Origin: Parapristionchus giblindavisi
Taxonomy: Eukaryota > Nematoda > Chromadorea > Rhabditida > Diplogasteridae
Direction: 5' to 3'
Length of the DNA stretch: 64,000 nucleotides
Assembly (NCBI GenBank): GCA_943737045.1
Contig: CALSFV010000251.1
Location: forward strand, 1 to 64,000
Position numbers and translations under genes: made by a program. The first letter of the stretch is position 1, and the number at the start of each line of letters is the position of its first letter. Positions 51,894 through 63,128 of the stretch are shown here, in pieces. The notes under the pieces are model-generated. The model was not told the origin of the DNA. It worked only from the letters and a program-made list of their open reading frames with translations, and ran no database searches.

Positions 51894-54089
51894 GTGAGTG
51901 CTTATTTATTTATTTATTTATTTATTTATTTGTGCCTTATGTGCTAGGGATACTGAGGGACTTGATTGGTTAGGGTCAGGACTTGTTGTTAATCATAAAG
52001 ATTGGGAAGGATTGATTTAGGGACTTTTAGTGAAGTTCTCCGGAAGTGCGAGAGAGCGAGTGCTTTGATGGTCTGATGTTAGGGATACTGAGGGACTTGG
52101 GTGGTTAGGGTTAGGCGTTAATCAATAAGGGACTAGGGTAGGAACTTTTAGCTAAAAATAAGACATGTGTTCAAGTCATTTTTCTTAGTGCTCAGGATTT
52201 TCCAAAGATTGACTTTGTGGATGATTGGCCACCTATTAACATCATGTGACTTTGCACTTATTGTTGAGGCTTAGCGATCCCAAGTTAGGGTCTTAAGTTA
52301 GGTTAAGTTACGCTAAGTTCAGTTAAGTTGCCCTAAGTTAGTCAAGCGCTGCCATCACTGATGATGAAGTTTGTTTGTGTATAGAATTTGTTTGATGATG
52401 AGTCAGGGTGGAGGGGATGGGGAGGAAGAGCAGATTGAATGAAATGAAGATGGGGGAACGATTGATATAGTTTGATGATGATTGATTATTGATTGATTTT
52501 GATTGAATATCGATTAAATATGATGATGAATGAATGAAGATGGGGGAACGATTGGTTATATAGTATGATAATTATCGATTATTGATTATTGATTGATTAT
52601 CGATCATTGTTTGTTATGATTGATTATGATGATGTATGATACGAAGATAGTGACCAGACAATGGTGGACGGAGGCAGTAATTGATATGATAGGGAAGTAT
52701 TGATCGGGTTGATTGTGATATGAATAATGTGTTGATGTGTTGATTGGAGTGATGTGCTCGGTTTCTGAATCTGGTATCATGGATATTCATAGTTCAATGG
52801 GGCAGTTATTCATATTGATTGGGAAGTATTGATTAGAATGAATTGGTGATTTATCACGTGAATCTGCAATATTGATTGGATCTTAGTGTTGGATTATTTT
52901 AATTAATGTTGTTGATGTTGACTGTTTTGAAAGAAGCGAGCTAAATATTGATTTGAGCTGAAGTTAGTTGGAGTGGACTACTTCTGGAATGTAGCAGGCC
53001 GCCGATTCGGGTTTCGGTAGGAACGTATTGATCTACTTTTAGTCAATTTGGACAATATGATGGCTCTAAGGATTTCACAAAATGTGCCCAACTGTTGAAC
53101 GTGATTGCTTGTTTCTTCTACATGAATTGTACATGGAGATAGAGGGATATAGATGGAGAGAAATTGAGATCGAGTGAGGGACAAATGCGGTGTTGGCGTT
53201 AGCTGACTAGGACCGCTGTTGGATTGGAGCAGGCAGATTCGGGTATCAGAAGGAATGTTTTACTGAAACCTATTTCGACACTTTGATATGTTATCCTTGA
53301 TCACTTCCTATTAGCCAATTTGTTTTTTTTCCTGTGAATGTGAAGTAGTAGAATGTTATTAGTAATTCCGAATGAATTTTATTAGTTTTATTAGTTTCCG
53401 TTCTGGGGTGGTATTCTTTCGTCGATTTCGGCACTGCCGAAATTTTCGGCCTGCCGAAATATTTCGCGGCTTGCCGAAATATTTTGCTGCTTGCCGAAAA
53501 TGAACACCCGAATCTCGCAAAAGACACGACCTTTGGAGGGGAATGCACCACCGATCATCCGCATGACAACTTATCAATTAACCACTAGACTATTTTGCTT
53601 CATTTCATTCTCTATCGTTACTCTCCCTAGTCTCATTCATTCATCATTTCATTCGTTTTTCCCTTCGCTAGTCGGTTGATCGTGATGCTAAGACAACGCG
53701 CTCAACAACACCCTCAAATACGTCTCCCTCGTATCGATCTACGTCTTCAGTACCGGCTAAACCATAACATCTTATATGAAAAACTAAAAGTTACCGAGGC
53801 CGAGCTATTGGCCATCACTCACATGACCCGTCCCTGTTGGTCCCTCCAATCTGACATTCCTCCACATATGCAATGTGCTGCTGCTCTTGCCTACCTCACA
53901 AGCAACAGCAACAGTTCGAAAAGTTGTGATAAGAACAACAAAAGAAGTACGAGGATTTTTGCGATTTTTTTGCGTTAGGTCTTATGAAAAGTTCTTTAAA
54001 AATCATGTTTTTCCATTGCCATACTTTCTTTAGCAACATGTTTCCAAACTGTAGATTGATTTGACGTTCTGCATGAATAGTGTGAACAT

Positions 54090-54125
<36 letters not shown>

Positions 54126-54790
54126 GGCGAGGAAGGAATTGGTCTGTTTTTGCCTCTCTTTGCAGATGCTCACACAGTGTGTTCAGATTGCGAAATGATG
54201 ATGATGTTGATGACGATGTTTCACAATATTGCCTTTATATGTAGCAAGCTCGAAACCATTTGATGAGGGAGCAATTGGGGACTAACCACCTATGACTTGT
54301 GTATTTGCTGTCGCGCCTGTCACGGGTGTATCAAATACATAAATAATCTAAATAACTGATTAGGCTGGGGGTGCGGGGGATGATGTTTTTGATGACTATG
54401 AAGGAGACCCCCTGACGGCGACTTTGATGTTTATTGATTTATCGATTTATCGATTGATCTCTCGGGATTGTAGGCTGACAAAGGGTTTTTTTTCGATTCA
54501 AATGTCTCAAATTTGTCAGTTAATTACTATTTGGGTAGGGAGTGCTCGAGAAAAAAGAGCGCTAGCAAAGGCGCGAAAGATGGAAGACTCGTCGTTCGTT
54601 TATTGGCTTGATTACGATGGGGGTCGAGTGGATAATTGCGCTAAAGGGGGAAGTTGCGCTGAAAGAGGAATGCCCCTGCAGGCGACTTTCGATGTTTGAG
54701 ATACGAAGGATCTTGGGCAGGCGAATTCGTGTCTCGGGTTGGGATCTTGTCTGGGCATCAATGCTTTTGATCGCTAACTGTAGACGAGCG

Positions 54791-54843
<53 letters not shown>

Positions 54844-57800
54844 TTTGTTATACCTACTGGAGCATGCGATCATCCACTGTGTTGCGGCCAAAGGGAAAGA
54901 ACCATAGGTGGGCGCGTGAAAACGAAAACTTTTTGCGCATAGCCACGCCTTCCCTTCGGGGCCTTGTGCTTACAAGGGAACCACAAATGTCGCGGACACT
55001 CAGTGCTAAATTCGTTGACATAGGTCGACTAGGACCCCCCAGGGGGTCACAGAACTGTTTTGAAATGTCCGCATATTTGCTTCTTTGATACCGAAAATCG
55101 ATTATGAAAATGTGATGGAAATTTGGGCGCGAGCCCCGTGGAATAGTGTCAAACACTCAAAGAACACAGTCTGTGTCCTCCGTAGCCAAGTGGTTATAGT
55201 GCGGATTAGCTTTTGGAATGTCGTGGGTTCGAATCCCCCCTTGTACAATTTCTTTTGCTGTATTTTTTCTTTGCTTTCCAACATGCAGTTTCAAAGTCAA
55301 ACTTCATCTTCAACAACAACGATTGGTGGGCATTGTGCCTGAAACAGGATCCATGGACGCTATACGGTAGAATTGACGGATTTTTTTTCTTCTCGAATGG
55401 AGTTCGACTATGACCCAGTGTCTGCCAAGGCTGTTTCTGTCCAGATCGCCCTCACCTTCGACCCCTCCCTCTCCTCCCATTTCACTCGTGACTCCCTCAA
55501 AGCGTCGGAGATGAGGTGGGTTGATCGCATCGTTATGATGTTTCGTGGAGCGGAGGCGGGAGAGTTGACGGTGCGTGAAAAGGTGGAGACGGTCAAGGAA
55601 GACACGGGAGAAGTCAGTGATGTGGAGTGGGACTTCAGGTGGATCAAACAGCCTTGTCAGACACTGGGTCATAGTCGAACTCCATTCGAGAAGAAAAAAA
55701 AATCCGTCAATTCTACCGTATAGCGTCCATGGATCCTGTTTCAGGCACGATGCCCACCAATCGTTGTTGTTGAAGATGAAGTTTGACTTTGAAACTGCAT
55801 GTTGGAAAGCAAAGAAAAAATACAGCAAAAGAAATTGTACAAGGGGGGATTCGAACCACGACATTGCTAAAGGTAATACCGCACTCTAACCACTTGGCTA
55901 CGGAGGACACAGGCTGTCTTCTTTGAGTGTTTGACACTATTTCACGGGGCTCGCGCCCAAATTTCCATCACATTTTCATAATCGATTTTCGGTACCAAAG
56001 AAGCAAATATGCGGACATTTCAAAACAGTTCTGTGACCCCCTGGGGGGTCCTAGTCGACCTGTGTCAACGAATTTAGCACTGAGTGTCCGCGGCATTTGT
56101 GGTTCCCTTGTTAGCCTTGCCTCGCTAAAATTTAAATGTTTCGAGCCGAATTTATCAAAAAAATAGCCATGCACACAGCCTTGCCTCCCAACTTCCCCGG
56201 TTTGCGCACAGCCTTTCCCCCGACGTGTCCACCTATGGAAAGAACTGATGCAGTGAGAATATCGACAACGACGATAGGATTTAGGTAATTTTGTAATGTC
56301 GTGATGAGCCTGGTGAATTCACGTTCTTCCGAGTTGTTATAACTTGTAACATAGAATTATTTTCGATGCGAAGCTTGCAGACATAGGTCGAATAGCTAGG
56401 TTATCGGTTTTAAAAATCCGGTCGGGTTTTTCGATTTTTGGCAAATTTGGCTCAACGTCCGGTCAGGTTTTTCGATTTTAGCAATATTTTGGCTCAAAAT
56501 CTGGTCAGGTTTATCGATTTTTGTGAAATTTTGGCTCAAAATCCGGTCAGGCTTGGTACTTTGTAACATACTTTTCGATCTATGCTTGCAGAGATTGTTT
56601 CGAGGGAGCTTATATCGATAGTCAACTCTGTGAACACTGATTGATTGATTAGTAATAATGACTGATGATTTCGGACCTGATGAAGACGGAAAACCTTTTT
56701 TCCGTTCAAAGTACCGGAAAAATAGGAACAGTTTTTAGTAAATTTTTAGTAAAGAAAAATAAAATGCACTTTCTTGTGAAAACAAAACTCATTTTGCGGA
56801 ACTAACGAGAGTGCGGTCTCTCGCATTCATTTCTCCTCTTTTCCTCGATGAAGAGCGGTCGTTGCTGTGAGCAAGAAGAGCCTTGTGCCGCAAGAAGCGT
56901 GACGTTATTGATCGAGGAGCGGCACTGTGACCGCGAGGTGGACGCGGATGACGCGTGCGTCGACGCGTACGATGACGACACGGCGCCCTGTTTGGTAGTG
57001 GCCCGTACTGAGCATGAGTACTTTCCGCGCCGGAATTGTAGGAAGGACAAGGTGAAGAGCGGAGTGAGGAAAGGCGTTGGGGACAAGAGGTTGGTGAGAT
57101 ATTCTGACTTGATCTAGGCATGGATGCGGGCCATGTCATCATGGCTTTGAAATTTAGGGATATTGTTGTCAGTGATGGTCGCTGAATATCGCGTTTCAAG
57201 CGCTCGTGTATACATATTGGGTCAATTTCAATTACTACTGTAAATTTATTGCGCAATTTGCGGTGGCTAAACATGAATTTCAAAGTTTAGCGAGTGGACC
57301 TGCTCCATGGGATAACCGGCGACCTTATCTTATTGCAGTCTTCATTTTATATTTAATTTATCTCGCTTTACCGTGTCTATTTCTATTTGACCAGCCTACA
57401 CTCAGTTCATCACTGAGGCAATACAGAGTAATCGAAAGATGCTGAAGTGAATCAATTAACAAAACTTTATAAAGGTGGGGGGGGGTAGGGATGATGGAAA
57501 TTCGAGAGGATCTATCATAGTCTGATGAGTCACTGGTTTTTGCAGCGAAAAAGATGGTCACAATGATGAACAACAACCTTTAGGATGGAATGTGATGTAA
57601 TACCATGACGAATAAAATAAATAAATAAAATAAAAGTATAAAATAAATTTAAAAAATTAGGAATAAATATGGAATCAATGAACGAATTGTTTGGAGAATG
57701 ATCGAAAAGGAGGCGTGACCGGATTTGCATACTGAATGAGGGAATGAAGTCTTTCCATTGGGAGAGAGTGAGCGAGTGTCGACCTGTATCACTTTTGCTC

Positions 57801-59032
57801 TCTCGTTTTAGTATTATCGATTAGTTCTAGACTCTTTCTCGTTGGCAAAGGTATGGTTCAAGGTATGGATACGGTGTTTGGGGACTTCACTTGGGAGTGA
57901 TTTATTTATTGATTGTTTGGCCATGATTATTGGTTGAATAGGAATGGTGGATTATTGATTGATTAGTGGGAGTCGATAGATAGATAGGTAGCTCGGTATA
58001 CGGTAGTTATTATTTCCGGTATGATGTTGTGTATTGGCGCCAGAAATATGATATGAGTCATGCTGCTGTCTGCATTCTGTTGCTTTCTATTCGTTGTTTT
58101 CGTGTTGCACACTGTCTGTACTAGATAAGGCACGTACACTTTTTGAGTTGGAGATTACGGTAGCTTTCTATTTACTTATCTATTGACGGGATTACGGTAG
58201 TTGGATGTTTCGCTAGTGATCATGTTGTGGGGGATTATGATAGTTCAATATTCGATCATTGATTGATCGTTGAGTTCTTTTACTTGCATTTTTAGAAAAA
58301 TTTTAGTCATCGACTGATCATTTGATATTACGGTAGCCGTCGTGATATTGATTTATTGATCTCTCTTGTGGGTTTACGATGGTTCGGTAGTACTTCTCAG
58401 TCGGATCAGTATAGTTTTCAATTAATCGAGGGGAGGGAGTACGGTAGTTGAATTGAATTATGACAGGGAGAGAGGAAAACATGGTATTGGGCAATGTGCG
58501 ATTGAGCTATAGATCATTGATCTGGTGGATTACGGTAGGTGGATATTGATCTGTTGATCATTGTCCGGGGATTTCGGTATTTCGATATTGAAATATTGAT
58601 CGTTGATCTGGAGGATTACGTAAGTTGACAATTGTGTTTTAACGCTAATTGGTGGATTGTGTTGACTGAAATTTGACTATCGAATTTGAATATGATTGAT
58701 TATTGAAATTATCGATCGACGTTTGCAGTGAGAAAAACATGGCGCTGTACAACGCCCTGGGCGTATCGAAGAAGGCCACCGACGATGAGATCAAGAAGGC
58801 GTACAGGAAGCTCGCATTGAGGTACGGGGGTGATCTTTGGTCTTTGATCTTTTGGAAAAATTATCCGTACATAAGTATGTTTAGGAAAGGTTATAATCGA
58901 ATGGAATGAAATTATCCTATATGTTTTATCCTCCCTAAAACAGCGTAGCACTTATCATCTTCACTTATTTATACCGTAGCAATGTAAAAAAAGTGTTTAG
59001 GATGGTTCATTTTCAATAAATATTTTAATTAG

Positions 59033-59070
<38 letters not shown>

Positions 59071-61074
59071 CATACATTGCCATACCCTCGCAGTGCGAGG
59101 ATTGACCCACTATATAAGGGCCATTTTAGGCCACTTGATAAAAAAAGGAAGCTAAAAATGACGATTTTTAAGCGAAAATAGCGAAGTTTATGTATCAACC
59201 CACCCTATTTCGAGAATTGACCCACTATATAAAAATAGGCGGCGAGGGTACCGAAAATGTATGATAATAATAATAATAACACCAGGTATCATCCGGACAA
59301 GAATCTGGACGGCGACCCGGAGAAGACGGAGAAGTTCAAGGAGATCAACTACGCCAACGGCATCCTGTCCAATCCGAACAAGCGGAAGGTGGGCGCGTTT
59401 CCGACGATAAGCCCCGCCCACTTTTTCCGAAATTTTAAAAATTACGTATTCATTTAGGAATGATTATGGCAATAATCGATACCATACAAATTTTCTCCAA
59501 TGGTCACACTATCACACTATATAATACAATAAACCGGGGGCCGATCGGCCAAGTACGAAGAAAGTTATAGCGATTCATATTTTGGGGCCAGACTTTTGCA
59601 CGTTACTGTACATTTCCGGTGATTGGCCCCGCCCACTTTTCCTAAATTCAATGATCACGTATTCATTTGGGAGTTTTAATAACAATACGTTTATCGGTAA
59701 TAGGAAAAATATTCGAGTAAACACAGTGTAGAGACGCGCATCATTATTTGCTCGATCGAGATGCGTGAATTCAACAGTTTGAGATAGCCAATATCGTATG
59801 ACAGATAGCCAACTCTATCACAGAAATCAATAATTGGCATCCGATCAATCAATAATTGGCATCCGATCAATCAATACTACCGTACTCCTAATATACCGTA
59901 CTCTTGTTGCAGGTATACGATGAGATGGGCGACGCGGGACTCAAGTTGATGGAGCAGTTTGGCGAGGACGAGAAGCTGCTGCAGCTGTTCCTCAAGCCCT
60001 GGTTCAAGGTATTGATTGATTATTGAGATTGATTGATTGATTATTGAGATTTATTGATTGATTATTGAGATTTATTGATTGATTATTGAGATTTATTGAT
60101 TGATTTGCATAGCTATTCTTCAAGTAGAACGAAGTAATCAATTTGTTGAATATTTAACACCAAGCTTTCTTCATTGGGTATTATCTCATTGACAAGATAT
60201 TGAGATTAATTGCGTACTCATTAGATTATCGGTTTATTGATTAATTTGCTTCCTTCAAATATATAGAGCAAATGTAATGAGATGACCTTGTTGTTGGATT
60301 TATTGATTAATTTATCGATTTATTGATTATATTTTCAGTGGGCATTATTATTTCATTGACAAGATATAGGTTACTTGCGTACTCGTTAGATCATCGATTT
60401 ATTGATTAAAATGATTCATTTATCGATTTATTGATTCATTTATTGATTACTTTTCAGTGGGTATTCTTCGGCGTCGGTCTGCTCACGTGCGGTTTCGGCT
60501 TCTGCTGCTGTTTCTGCTGTTGCTGTTGCTTCTGCTGCGGCAAGTGCAAGCCAAAGCACGCGGATGATGATGAGGTTTGTTTATTGATTGATTTATCGAT
60601 TGATTGATTTATTTATCGATTGATTTATTGATTTTTTTGGAACGTGATATTTTGCCACTTTCTCTTGAAAAGGATACCCTTTGGTAGTAATACAAAGATA
60701 TTGGTTTATTGAAATATTGATTGATTGATTTTTCGCTCACTCAGTAAGTTTAAAAAACGATGTTTGATTATGGGATTATTGATTGATTGATCGATCGATA
60801 ATTGAGTTAGACTATGATTGGTCAACCTGTAGCTTTTGCGTTTCGTGACCTCTCCTTTTAGCTGGAAAATGTTGGGTTTAATTGATGGATCATCATAATA
60901 TCCGCAAACTAAAAAATATTATTATTATTACTATTATTATTATTATTATTATTGCAGTTCGACGCGCCTACAGGCAGCGAGGAGGACGGTCTGCGTGGAG
61001 GCTCACCGACGATCGTAGCTCAACCGACCGGAGCGGACAGTGAGAGGGTTAGTGTAGTACTGTACGATTATTGA
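51697..61074 (+). CDS. DNAJC5: DnaJ homolog subfamily C member 5 (cysteine-string protein), 7 exons, 3' end uncertain
   Basis: Palmitoylated Hsp40 co-chaperone of synaptic and secretory vesicles that recruits Hsc70 to SNARE proteins. Exons up to 61047 give 199 in-phase codons (human 198 residues). J domain about 36-103 with the HPD tripeptide at 66-68, a linker ([13 protein letters not shown]), a cysteine string with 12 Cys between 141 and 160, then a Pro/Glu-rich tail ([15 protein letters not shown]) recalling human TPIVIQPASATETT. Two ends are possible: reading on from 61047 adds VSVVLYDY and stops at 61072-61074 (207 residues), or GTTAGT at 61048 is a donor to an unseen last exon. The N-terminus is longer and Gly-rich compared with human. 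Intron 2 is 6.8 kb. Confidence 0.94.
55174..55246 (+). other. tRNA-like sequence (A and B boxes) in left arm
   Basis: TAGCCAAGTGGTTATAGTG fits a Pol III A box and GGTTCGAATCC a B box at tRNA spacing, but the 5' and 3' ends do not form an acceptor stem, so it is not a functional tRNA. T-runs follow within 10-25 nt. Its inverted counterpart has a better A box (AAGTGGTTAGAGTGCGG). Confidence 0.6.
55840..55912 (-). other. tRNA-like sequence (A and B boxes) in right arm
   Basis: Minus-strand counterpart of the left-arm block: TCCTCCGTAGCCAAGTGGTT, then GTGGTTCGAATCCCC. Both copies would be transcribed toward the loop. No acceptor stem; likely tRNA-derived. Confidence 0.6.
56382..56584. mobile_element. 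CATAGGTCGAA MITE (TSD CTTGCAGA)
   Basis: 203-bp copy in DNAJC5 intron 2 with three internal units and perfect 8-bp flanking repeats. Confidence 0.87.
58729..59388 (+). CDS. DNAJC5: DNAJC5 exons 3-4: J domain
   Basis: Exons 58729-58821 and 59286-59388. They encode [28 protein letters not shown], then YHPDKN and the helix [21 protein letters not shown], which stimulates Hsp70 ATPase activity, is intact. The junction falls between AG and G of the Arg codon just before YHPD. The intron holds an AAT array and a MITE at 59071-59263. Confidence 0.96.
59071..59263. mobile_element. CATACATTG MITE inserted in an AAT microsatellite
   Basis: Same family as 23341-23534; AAT repeats continue on both sides. 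It ends 22 nt before DNAJC5 exon 4. Related decayed copies: 12822-13023, 33910-34042, 44787-44880 and 61820-61976. Confidence 0.83.
59913..61047 (+). CDS. DNAJC5: DNAJC5 exons 5-7: linker, cysteine string and tail
   Basis: Exons 59913-60008, 60458-60574 and 60958-61047. Exon 6 encodes the cysteine string: C141, then [15 protein letters not shown]160, 12 cysteines in about 20 residues, directly after the hydrophobic [11 protein letters not shown]. In the family these are palmitoylated and anchor the protein on vesicles. GKCKPK follows as in vertebrates. Confidence 0.95.
60009..60110 (+). repeat. About 20-bp GATTGATTATTGAGATTTATT tandem repeat in DNAJC5 intron 5
   Basis: Five units starting right at the donor GTATTGATTG. 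Confidence 0.85.
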
Positions 61075-63128
61075 TTTATTGATTGATTATTCACTTAAAT
61101 TGACTGTTTCCTGAGCTGGTTAGAGGGTGAGGGTTAGTAGTACTGTTACATTATTGATTTATTGATTGATTGATGGATTAGTCAGTTAAAGGACCGGAGC
61201 GGACAGTGAGAGGGTTAGTAATACTGTACAATTATTGATTTATTGATTGATTGTATATTGAGATTCTGCTCTGTTTAGTTACTGATTTATTGATTATTAG
61301 CTTAAATGGACTGTCGCCAGTGCGCAGAGTGAGCGGGCGGATATGTGGGGGGGGGGTTAACTTTACTCATTGTTCACACTGAAATTCTTGTTCAATGCGC
61401 CGTTTATCTTGAATATACGAGACATGAATGTGACAGGTTTGACGTTTTGACGGTACGTAGTGTTTAGCCAGACGGCCTACCATTGATGATCGATTAGTTC
61501 TTGAAACACATTGTTCAAATCAATATTCTCGAGTTTCTAATCAATAATCGGTCAATCCATATTCGTGATATCACCTCACTGAAGGGTTCTCTGACTCGTG
61601 ACAAGGGGGGGGAGGGATAGAGAGAGAGATCGAGAGAGTACAGAGATAAAGAGATGCAGAGAAAGAGGCAGATAGATGGTAGACATGGCATTTAATCGGA
61701 TTATCGATTGACAATCTCGCTCTCTCGCATCCTCGCATCCTTCCACGGTCATGCGATATGCGACATTTTCGGAGCAACGAGTGCATGCATAATCATCAGT
61801 TGTGATTATTGATCTTGTTCATACATTTTCGTTGCCCTCCCCGAATATAGTGGGTCGATTTACAAAAATCGCTTTTTTTCGCTTAAATTTTAATATTTCG
61901 CATAAAAAATGAGCCTTAGTGGGTAGATCATAAAATCATAGTCGGTCAATCCTCACATTGTGAGGGTGTGAAAATATAATATCTTGTTGTGCGCTTAGAT
62001 ACGCGATCAATTAGCTATTTGTTACGAAGGAACAAGAGGAGGGGATCAATAATAGTGATCGATGCCAAACTAATTTTAAATGTTAATTTAATTTTTAAAT
62101 TGAATTTATCATACATCGAAAAGATGCAACAAGATTTGAAGAGCAAGTAAAGCAGCGCAAATTCATTTATTTATTGATAATTTATCTACGCCCGAGAGCG
62201 CAACGAGAACAATATATGAGTGAAGACATGAAAGAGGGTGTGGGGGAGGGGAGCATGAAGAATATTTATTTATTTATTTATTTATTTAATATTGATAACT
62301 GTAATGACGTGTGGTCACTATGTATAAGTCTGATGGGTAGTGTGTGTATGTCACCCTTGTATCCCGTGTTTAAACAAGAATAACTTGGAGTGAATAGATA
62401 TTTATTATCAATAATTATTAGGATACTTGGAAAGGTTGGCCTTCGGCCTTAGATCATAACTTTAAAAGGTTGGAGATGGGAAGGGGATGTAGGCGAGACG
62501 GGGCTCTTCCAGTTGGCGTAGGCGATTACCTCAAACTTGGGTAATTAAACAATGAAAGTATAGGGCGATAGGTAATAGCACGAAAGAATAAAACAACAGT
62601 GAATGCAAGCGGGGAACGTGGAGAATGAAGTGGAAGTAGATAATGATAGGCAATTGCCAGCAGTGATGAAATATGACGGAGACTATGAGAAAATGTTGGA
62701 CTTGAACTTAGGCGTGAAAAGATTTACATAAGCATGACGAAATAGGTGAAGATAGAATAAGAGGATGAAGGTAGACTTATTAAGGCTCAGCAATATGAGA
62801 TGGACTTACAGGGAAGTGATAGGAATTAACGAGAAGTGATAAATATGAGTAAATGCGGAGAAAATAATGAATAATTAAAAGTAGGAAGAGCGACGACGTG
62901 CCGCCAGTCAGCACGGGAGAGTTGAATGAGACTGACTTGGAGAGAATCAGAAATTGGAGCTGGGAAGAATACCGTAGGATAGTTGGGCCATTACAACATG
63001 CGCATCATAGTGCGCGATTCAACTTGAATTCTACCGTATATTCTTTGGTCTATCATGAACTGATTGTTTTAGGCAAACTTGGATTATTTATTCTATTTTA
63101 ATTGTATTTGAGTAGCGATTTCGCTACA
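61075..63128. other. Repeats downstream of DNAJC5 and putative BEL/Pao 3' LTR
   Basis: About 61075-61260 repeats the end of DNAJC5 exon 7. A decayed MITE with CATACATTTTCG ends lies at about 61820-61976. A conserved segment beginning TTTATCTACGCCCGA (62181-62212) also occurs at 50701-50732 and, shorter, at 21734-21750. The DNA just below 63128 on the minus strand should be the LTR following the polypurine tract, but I could not place its far end. A 67-codon plus-strand ORF at 62898-63101 has no recognised similarity. Confidence 0.5.

Larger units (their letters stand above)
54973..56110. mobile_element. 1.14-kb fold-back element with tRNA-like sequence in both arms
   Basis: Starts CAAGGGAACCACAAATG and ends CATTTGTGGTTCCCTTG, with TTA on both sides (3-bp target duplication). 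Arms of about 450 bp are near-perfect inverted copies; the loop is about 55424-55658. Each arm holds a tRNA-like block (55174-55246 plus; 55840-55912 minus). The loop and its edges are open in both strands (plus 55373-55723, minus 55310-55864) without recognised domains. Confidence 0.8.
54903..56237. mobile_element. CATAGGTGGGC-family transposon interrupted by a 1.1-kb fold-back element
   Basis: Outer ends CATAGGTGGGCGCGTG and GTGTCCACCTATG are flanked by the 8-bp direct repeat GAAAGAAC (54895-54902 and 56238-56245). Without the insert the host resembles the 194-bp copy at 35172-35365. Lies in DNAJC5 intron 2. Confidence 0.85.
51894..58728 (+). other. DNAJC5 intron 2 (6.8 kb)
   Basis: Holds the composite 54903-56237 transposon, the MITE at 56382, an AAT array (54793-54843), CA/GA microsatellite (54080-54125), GCCGAAATATTT repeats (53440-53510) and many TACGGTAG words in the last 1 kb (57990-58620). 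ORFs such as 53676-53978 (100 codons) and 56789-57283 minus (164 codons) have no recognised domain and may be chance; an unknown small gene cannot be excluded. Confidence 0.6.

Noticed and set aside
55174..55246. Functional tRNA gene.
   Set aside because: A and B boxes are present but no acceptor stem forms and it lies in a transposon arm with an inverted copy.
56789..57283. 164-codon minus-strand ORF and overlapping plus ORF in DNAJC5 intron 2 as a nested gene.
   Set aside because: No recognisable domain, both strands open, no splice or promoter evidence; left as unassigned.
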